A stretch of 64,000 nucleotides of DNA from Allodiplogaster sudhausi (taxonomy: Eukaryota > Nematoda > Chromadorea > Rhabditida > Diplogasteridae). Numbering within the stretch: position 1 is the stretch's first letter; every line of letters begins with the position of its first letter. The stretch is from assembly GCA_945643635.1 (NCBI GenBank), contig CALZFC010000018.1:5665001-5729000 (forward strand), written 5' to 3'. This document shows, piece by piece, positions 24,977 through 33,300 of the stretch. A model generated the notes under the pieces. It ran no database searches, had not been told where the DNA came from, and saw only the letters and a program-made list of their open reading frames with translations. The translations under genes and the position numbers were made by a program.

Positions 24977-27900
24977 TAATATGAAGAACTACAGAACAAC
25001 TACTACAACAGCCCCAACCACAACGACAACCACAACGAAACCTACGACTGCCACCACAAAATGCGACCGACATCACGAGGTTTCTTTTATCTTTAAAAAC
25101 TTGCCTAATCTTTTCTCAAAATCGAAAGCGACACTTTTTGGCAAACCATTATAGGAAGCCGACCGAAATTTGTTATCAATAAAAATGTAAAAATTTTTAT
25201 TATTAAGATATCTTTTTAACATAACTACTATATAATAAGCATTAACATGAATAATTAATTTAACATAATCAATGAATTTGATTTTTTCCCAAATTTAGAA
25301 GATTTCCTGCTACGACTGGGATACGACGTTGATGAACCATTCGGTGTCTTGCGACGCGCTCGTCGAGAACTTCCCGAACTGCACGTATTATTTCCCGCAG
25401 AATCCACAGTGCATGCACATCATCCACGCGGACTACTCGACCGAGGCGCAGTGCACGGCGGACAAGGAGATTGGATGCGAAATCAGTCAGAGAACTAATC
25501 GATAGTGAATTATGAAGAAGAAGAAGAAGTTGACGAAAAGTCAATTCTTGCATTTTTCTTATTGAAGCCCTAAAATCTTTTCAACTTATAGTATACGTGG
25601 AACACTAAAATGAGCCCTTGCTAAAATGTAGCACTAAAACGAACTTTAGACTCGAAGCACCATCAATTCTTGAACGTGACGTGTGTCTGCGGACGTGAAA
25701 GAGAGGACTGCACGCAGCCTATTCGAAGCAAGCGCCAGCTTCGAATGGTCAATCCGCCGATGTCGAAAGCGCGTGAACCCATCGAAGACTTCATCGAAGA
25801 TGAGGGATATAAATGGCCGAATGGAACGCTAAAAGTAACTTACGACGAGGTTCGGAGTACGGTAGCATTGAAAAAGACCGTCTACCGAGATATGTAATTC
25901 AAAAAGTATCAACGTACGCGACAAATACAGATACTGAGCATAAACTTTAGAGATTGTGTAATTATCTTATGTAGGTATTATGGAGACGAACACTAATTTT
26001 TTTCAAACCAAAAAATACGAAAATGTTTTCCATCTATGAAAAGTTTTGTCAGTCGGAAACTTTTAAGATATTCTTAAAAGAGACCCCAACTCATTCCTTT
26101 GTTACAGCTGAGGAAGATTCTCGAAGGAAGAAAGAGGTAAAATTCCAATTGGAAATTAGGCCTTTTGTGATATAAACATATACCGTATTTTCTCTATTAG
26201 TGCCAACGGGGGCACTATTTTTCAATGCCCTTGCGAGAGGGGGGCACTATTAGAGGGGGGGGGGAGTTCTATTAGAGGGAGGGGTACTATTTTTCGATGT
26301 GATTGACAAAAAGTTTGATACCAACATTTTACTTTCAAAAAAAAAAAATAATCATAGCTCGAATTCAATGGAATCATCACTGGAATATCCATTTTACGGG
26401 ACATTTTGAATTAATTTGCAATATGTTCACTGGTAACAGCATCTCATGCCTCCAGGATTCATTCGAGGTACGTCGCGAGCCGAGATATTAGACTATTAAG
26501 GGGGAGGCACTATTAGAGGGGGGGGGGGGTTCTAATTGAGGGAGGGGCACTAATAGGGAAAATACGGTAAATAGATTTATGAATTATTCCTATTATATAT
26601 AATATATAATATACGAACAATATCAGAACAACAACCACAACCACAACAACTACGACTACCACCACGAAATGCGAACAACATCATAAGGAGGTTTCTTAGC
26701 TTTAAAAAAACTTGTCTAATTGTTTATCCAAAATTATGTCTTCCCTAACTAAGTTACCGCTGGGCAACCAATAATCGACAAAGACTATTTTTTTTCTAAC
26801 CGAGTACCGAAAACCTGCAAATTTTCTACCAAGAAAAATATTAATTCTTTTGAAGGTATCATTTTGTTGTTGTAGACATACATATTGCTAATATATAATA
26901 AGCATATAAAATGACTAATGAATAGAATAAATCTATTTATGGAATTTATTCCCGAAATTAATTGTTATTTTTTCCAAATTTAGAACATTTCGTGCTACAA
27001 TTGGGAGATGACGTTGATGAACCATTCGGTGTCCTGCGACGCACTCGTCGAGAACTTCCCGAACTGCACGTATTCTTTCCCGCCGAATCCACAGTGCATG
27101 CACATCATCCACGCGGACGGCTCGACCGAGGCGCAGTGCACGGCGGGCAAGGAGATAGGATGCCACATCAGTCAGATCACTAATCGATAGAACATTATGC
27201 AAAAGGCAGAAGAAAAACTCCTACATTGTTGTTGTTAGTGATGCCGTAAGGATACTGTAACTCTTGGAATAAGTTTACCCCTTTGGACGATCGTAAATAC
27301 ATACATATATTCGTCTAACAGGAGCACTTAAATTTGTGATGTCAGGGATACGGAATCATAAAAAGTGTACTTTAGATTGGAAGTATCATCACTTCTCGGA
27401 CATGACATGTGTCTGTGGAAGTGAAAGGAAGGACTGTCTGCTTGAAATGGCCAAGTACCCGAACGCGCCTCGAGTCATCGAGGATTTCATCGGAAAGAAG
27501 CGACTGGATGAAAAGGACTCTGGAACGATTCCAGTAACTATCGAAGAGGTTCGGAGTACGGTAACACCGAAAAAAGAGCATGTACGAAGATATATAATTT
27601 AAAAGCATCAAGGTACGCGTCAAGTATGTATTTTAAAATAAAACGTATGAGATTGAGTAACTATCCAATAAAAGTGTTGTTGCAAAAGTTCCGTCACCGA
27701 TGGAAAAGTTAATACATTAATTGTAAAGTTCTGTCACTCGGAAACTTTTAAAACTCGTATTAAAGAAACAATAGCTGATTGATTTGTTACAGCTGAAGAA
27801 GATTCTCCAAGGAACTTCAACGTCAACAAGGTGAAATTCCAATTGGAAATTCGGCCAAATTCGGTCTTTCCCCAATACCGTAGTTTCTCTATTAGTGCCC

Positions 27901-30357
27901 CTCCGTCTACCCCCCCCCCACCCTTTCAATAGTGCCCCCACCCCATCCTATTAGTCTAATATCTCAGCTTGAAATGCACACCGAATGGATCCTGGAGGCA
28001 TGGGATGCTCTTTCCAATGAACTTATTGCTAATTCATTCAAAATCTTCTGTACAATGGATATTCCAGTGATGATTAAATTGAGGTCAAGCTATTAATCTA
28101 TTTTTGAAAGAATAAATAGTCAATCACAAAAATAGAAAAATTGTACCCTTCCTTCTATTAAACCCCCCCCCCTTCTTATAATGCCCCCCTCTCTCAAGGG
28201 CAGTGAAAAATAGTACCACGGGGTACAAATACAGAAAATATGGTATATATATAATATATATGAACAACATCAGAACAACAACCACAACCACAACAACTAC
28301 GACTACCACCACGAAATGCGACCAACATCATAAGGAGGTTTATTGCAATTAGCTTTAGAAAAACTTGTCTCATATTGTTTCTCCAAAATTATGTTTTCTC
28401 TAACTAAGCTACCGCTGCGCAACCAATAATCGACAAAGACTTTTTTTTCGTAACCGAGTACCGAAAGCCTGTCAATTTTCTACCACGAAAAACATTAATT
28501 AATTTGATGGTATAATTTTTGTTGTATTGTAGATATGCGAATAACTACTATATAATAAGCATATAAAATGAATGATGAATATAAATAATATATTAAAATG
28601 AATTTTATTTCTGAATTAATTGTAATTTTTCCCAAATTTAGAATATCTCCTGCTACAACTGGGACACGTACATGAACCATTCGGTGTCCTGCGACGCACT
28701 CGTCGAGAACTTCCCGAATTGCACGTATTCCTTCCCACAGAATCCACAGTGCATGTACATCATCCACGCGGACGGCTCGACCGAGGCGCAGTGCACGGCG
28801 GGCAAGGAGATTGGATGCCACATCAGTCAGATCACTAATCGATAGTAAATTATGCAAAAGGGAGAAGAAAAACTCCTACATACTGTTGGAATAGTTTACT
28901 ACTGTGGACGATCTAAACACATATGTACATATATTCGGCTAAGAGGAGCACTTAAATTTGCGAGGTCAGAGATAGGTAATCACTTACAATAAAAGTGTAC
29001 TTTAGATTGGAAGTATCATCACTTTTTGGACGTGACATGTGTCTGTGGAAGTGAAAATAAGTACTGCCTGCTGGAAATGGCCAAGTACCCGAACGCGCCT
29101 CAAGTCATCGAGGAATTCATCGGAAAGAAGCGACTGGATGAAAAGGACTCTGGAACGATTCCAGTAATTATCGACGAGGTTCGGAATACGGTAACACCGA
29201 AAAAAGAGCGTGTACGAAGATATATAATTTAAAAGCATCAAGGTATGCGTCAACTAGATCTGTATTTTAAAATTATGCTTAAGAGATTGAGTAACTATCC
29301 AATAAATGTATTGTTGCAAAAGTTCTCTCACCGATGGAATAGTTAAGGCATTAATTATAAAGTTTTGTCACTCGCTGAAACTTTTAAAACACGTTTAAAA
29401 GAAGCAGCTTTGTTACAGCTGAAGAAGATTCTCCAAGGAACTACAACGTCAACAAGGTGAAATTCCAATTGAAAATTTGGCCTTTTTGTGGTAAAATTTT
29501 CATAAACCTTTCTCACTAAAAATTCAGACAATTAAGCCTAATTTATCCTCTTTAGCACCACTACGACGAGCACGCCAACCACGACTACAACTACAACGCC
29601 AAGGTATGGCGGCGGGATCATGGGTTGAATCAATATCTAGAACTTACAATACATAAATTTATAAATAATATGTATATAATTGAAAAGTAATAATTAACAG
29701 TGAATGGGAAGTTCCTCTGCCGTGTGCGGATGCTTCTGATTCTTTCCCTGGCGTCGTGGTGGTGCAATCTCCAAGCAACACCAAGATCGGCCCAGCAAAG
29801 CACTGTCCCAGGTACAGTCCCGCTCAACATTGTTGGGTCCGGTATTAATAGTATTAATAGTATTAATATAAATAATACAAACTGGAATATCGCGCTGAAT
29901 ACGCATTTTCGTGCCATTTCGCGTAGGTAGTTTACCTATTTCGACCATGGAGATTACGACTGTGAGGACCGTTTTCAAAAATATGCCGAATTGGCTGAGA
30001 TCGCATAATATTGCATTTAATTTGGCCAAACGGGCTGGCTTCAACTCCTGGACTACAAAGTGCAAAATAAAGTGAAATTTTCAGAGCACTTCTTACCGTT
30101 TTTGAGTTTCTTGTTTTATTTCTTTTGACTTTCTCATTTTGTTTATGTATAAACGACGAAAAAAAAAATTTCGTGCTTGCAAAAATCTGCTCTCAAAAGT
30201 GAACCGAACCGAGACCTCGAGATTGCCGGTCAAAGACTTACCAATACTCTACAGGCGGTACAAACAGGTCTAATGATACATTTCTTTGGACAGCGTCGAT
30301 TGCCTCACAAAGGAAACGTCGATACTGAACACGTTCGCTCATACTTTAGTGGGAGAC

Positions 30358-30388
<31 letters not shown>

Positions 30389-33300
30389 AGGAGGGAGAGA
30401 GAGGCGAAAGAAGGTGCAATGTCGACTACATCTACTCTGCGTCGCCGTTTCAAGTCTGAAGCTACGGTATGTCGTTAGACCAACGATTTTTTTTCTCATT
30501 GTCAGCTAACAGCACCTACACCTTCTTAAATCTCTCTCTCTCGCCCTCTCTCTATCTCTTTCTCTCTCTCCCGCTCTCTATTTCTCGCTCCATCGGTCTC
30601 TCTTTCTATTTTTCCCTTTCTCCTTCTTTCTCGTTCTCTCGCATTCCCTCCTTCTCTCTCTCTCTCTCTCTCTGTCTCCCACTAAAGTATGAGCGAACGT
30701 GTTCAGAATCGACGTTTCCTTTCTGAGGCAATCGACGCTGTCCAAAGAAATGTATCATCAGACCTGTTTGTACCGCCTGTAGAGTATTGGTAAGTCTTTG
30801 AACGGCAATCTCTAGGTCACGGTTCGATTCCCTTTTGAGAACAGATTTTTGCAATCACGAAATTTTTTTTGTCGTCGTTTATACATAAACAAAATGAGAA
30901 AGTCAAAAGAAATAAAACAAGAAACTCAAAAACGGTAAGAAGTGCTCTGAAAATTTCACTTTATTTTGCACTCTGTAGTCCAGGAGTTGAAGCCAGCCCG
31001 TTTGGAACCCAAACACGGCCAAATTAAATGCAATATTATGCGATCTCAGCCAATTCGGCATATTTTTGAAAACGGTAGTCACAGTCGTAATCTCCATGGT
31101 CGAAATAGGTAAACGCTCTCGCGAAATGGCACGAAAATGCGTATTCAGCGCGCTATTCCAGTTTGTATTATTTATATTAATACTATTAATACTATTAATA
31201 CCGGACCCAACAATGTTGAGCGGGACTGTACTTATGACATTTTCAGCTTCTATGGTGAAAGTTTACTGATACAGATTATTATCATGAGTGTGAGGACGAT
31301 TGTTTGGCGCTGTTGTGTTAAAATGATTAGACAAAATATTATTTTTCAGAGTGAAGATGTGCTTCGTGGCAAGCGCGAATGAAACGTGCGTCGGCAAGCC
31401 CCAGGCGATCCTCGAATTCAGCAAGGGCAGCCAGCACTGCAGCGGAGGTTTCGTTCTTTGCTTCCGTTACTTTTGTAACCTTTGAGGTAATTTTCGTATT
31501 GGATGCTTACACTTAGACGTCCTTTGAAAAATCGGATTTACACTTCTTGGTTGTTACTGATACAGAGATATTTGTGGCATTAATTGCTGACCATAAGATG
31601 GTCATTTGAAAACAGAATAATTAAGAGACAAAAATTTTATTTACTGATCATTTTGAGACTGCTCGAGCACGGCAATCGAATGGATCGCATCGAATAGAAT
31701 TAGTATCGAAATGGAAAACAACGCCTTTCTCATGAAGGTTCAATTTTCTGTTGTCTCATGCAACCAATAATAAAAGAAGCTGCAAATATTCTTCTTGCAG
31801 TATTCTTATGGGGAAAACGGCAGACCGGGCCGCATTGTTGGCAGCCACACGAGTGGCAAAGGTTTTTTTTTGGCTAGCTAGAATTCTCTTATTTTTAAAG
31901 ATCCTATTACACCTCTCAGATACATAATAAATTTTAGTGGCTTAGGATTTTGTTCCCTCTGAAAATCAACTTCTTTCTCTGAAAATAGCTCAGGTTATTT
32001 CTCTCGTCTCGATGTCACTATCATTTCAAATTCTCATGCTATCACTCTCCCCCTCCCACTCGATAGCTCTCTTCCTCTCTCTCCGTTGATCTCCCTCTCT
32101 CCCTCCCCTCTCTCTCCCTCTCCCCCTCTCTCTCCCCCTCTCTCTCTCTCGCTCTCTCCCTCCCTCTCTCTGTCTCCCTCCCTCTCTCTGTCTCCCTCTC
32201 TCTGTCTCCCTCTCTCTCCCCTCTACTTCACTCGCCCTCTCTCTCTTTCAGCGTCTGCCTCTCTCCTTCGCATCGAGACGCCTTCTCTCTACTGCCAGCC
32301 CCAGTTCGATGGCTCGCACCACCGCGACAACTGGCACGACTGCACAGCCGCCTCCTCTTCGTCCGCCGCTCTCTCGCTTCCCCCTGCCATCGACCCTTTC
32401 CATGTTTATTCTTTCAAAATTATTATTCTCAGTTATATTTTACAATTGTATTATATTTCACTAAATTGATTATATTATAATATATAGTCATATATTTTTA
32501 TAAAGGGATTACAGCTTATTTATGCGAATATATGCATACGAAACCTCTATTTAAGTCAAATATATTCTTGCGATTTAGATATGATTAATGTTTTTAATAT
32601 TTATTTTTAAAAAGTATATAAGTATTTATACAAGAACTTTGGCACGCCTTCCTACCGCACCGTTGCCGGCCTCATTAGTCGTCGCATCTCTCGACGCCGC
32701 TACAAGAAGGAAACGAACGGAGAGAGGAGCGCGGGCATCTGCAAGTCAGAGAGTTGGAGAATGGAAAGGGCAGCAGCAGTGAGAAGAACAGTGAACATAT
32801 TAGGAGGGGAGATAAATAGAGCGGAACAATTTTATGGAACACGCATAGGAGAACATGCGTGGAATTTTAAGTCGAAGGAGAAAGTGAGCGAGAGAGAGAA
32901 TATTGTGGAAAAATAAGGAGAACCCACGGTGGAGCAACTATTTTGATCGGGTACAAATTAGTAAAAAAAAAGTATTTAATTCTCTTGCTCAAATTCCTCA
33001 CTCTTTCTTTTCAGCGATAAGACCCTGAGTACGCGCAACGACGGTCCTCAGAAGCGCTACGAAATCTCGCTCAGCGGATACGACGAATGCGGTTTGGATT
33101 TGCACTTTAAACAACAAAACAGAGTTTCTCCAATGGTTTTAATTCAGTAGCCCGAAATGCATTCTTCACAAGTGACTGAATTATTCTTAAAAGTTTTGAA
33201 AATGGATGAAAAAAGAAATTGAGGACAAGAGAAGAATGACGCCTCGGTCGTCGTGGTTGAAATCTCGACGGATACATCGAAAACTGGCGCGAGATGCGAA

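Noticed and set aside
30780..30840. GGTTCGATTCC, a B-box-like sequence
   Set aside because: It occurs in the arms of the fold-back element without an A box or cloverleaf.
32086..32469. Ser/Pro/Leu-rich frames over CT tracts (also at 48082-48543)
   Set aside because: Translation of CT microsatellite; only the part after the acceptor (32252 and 48326) is kept as exon.
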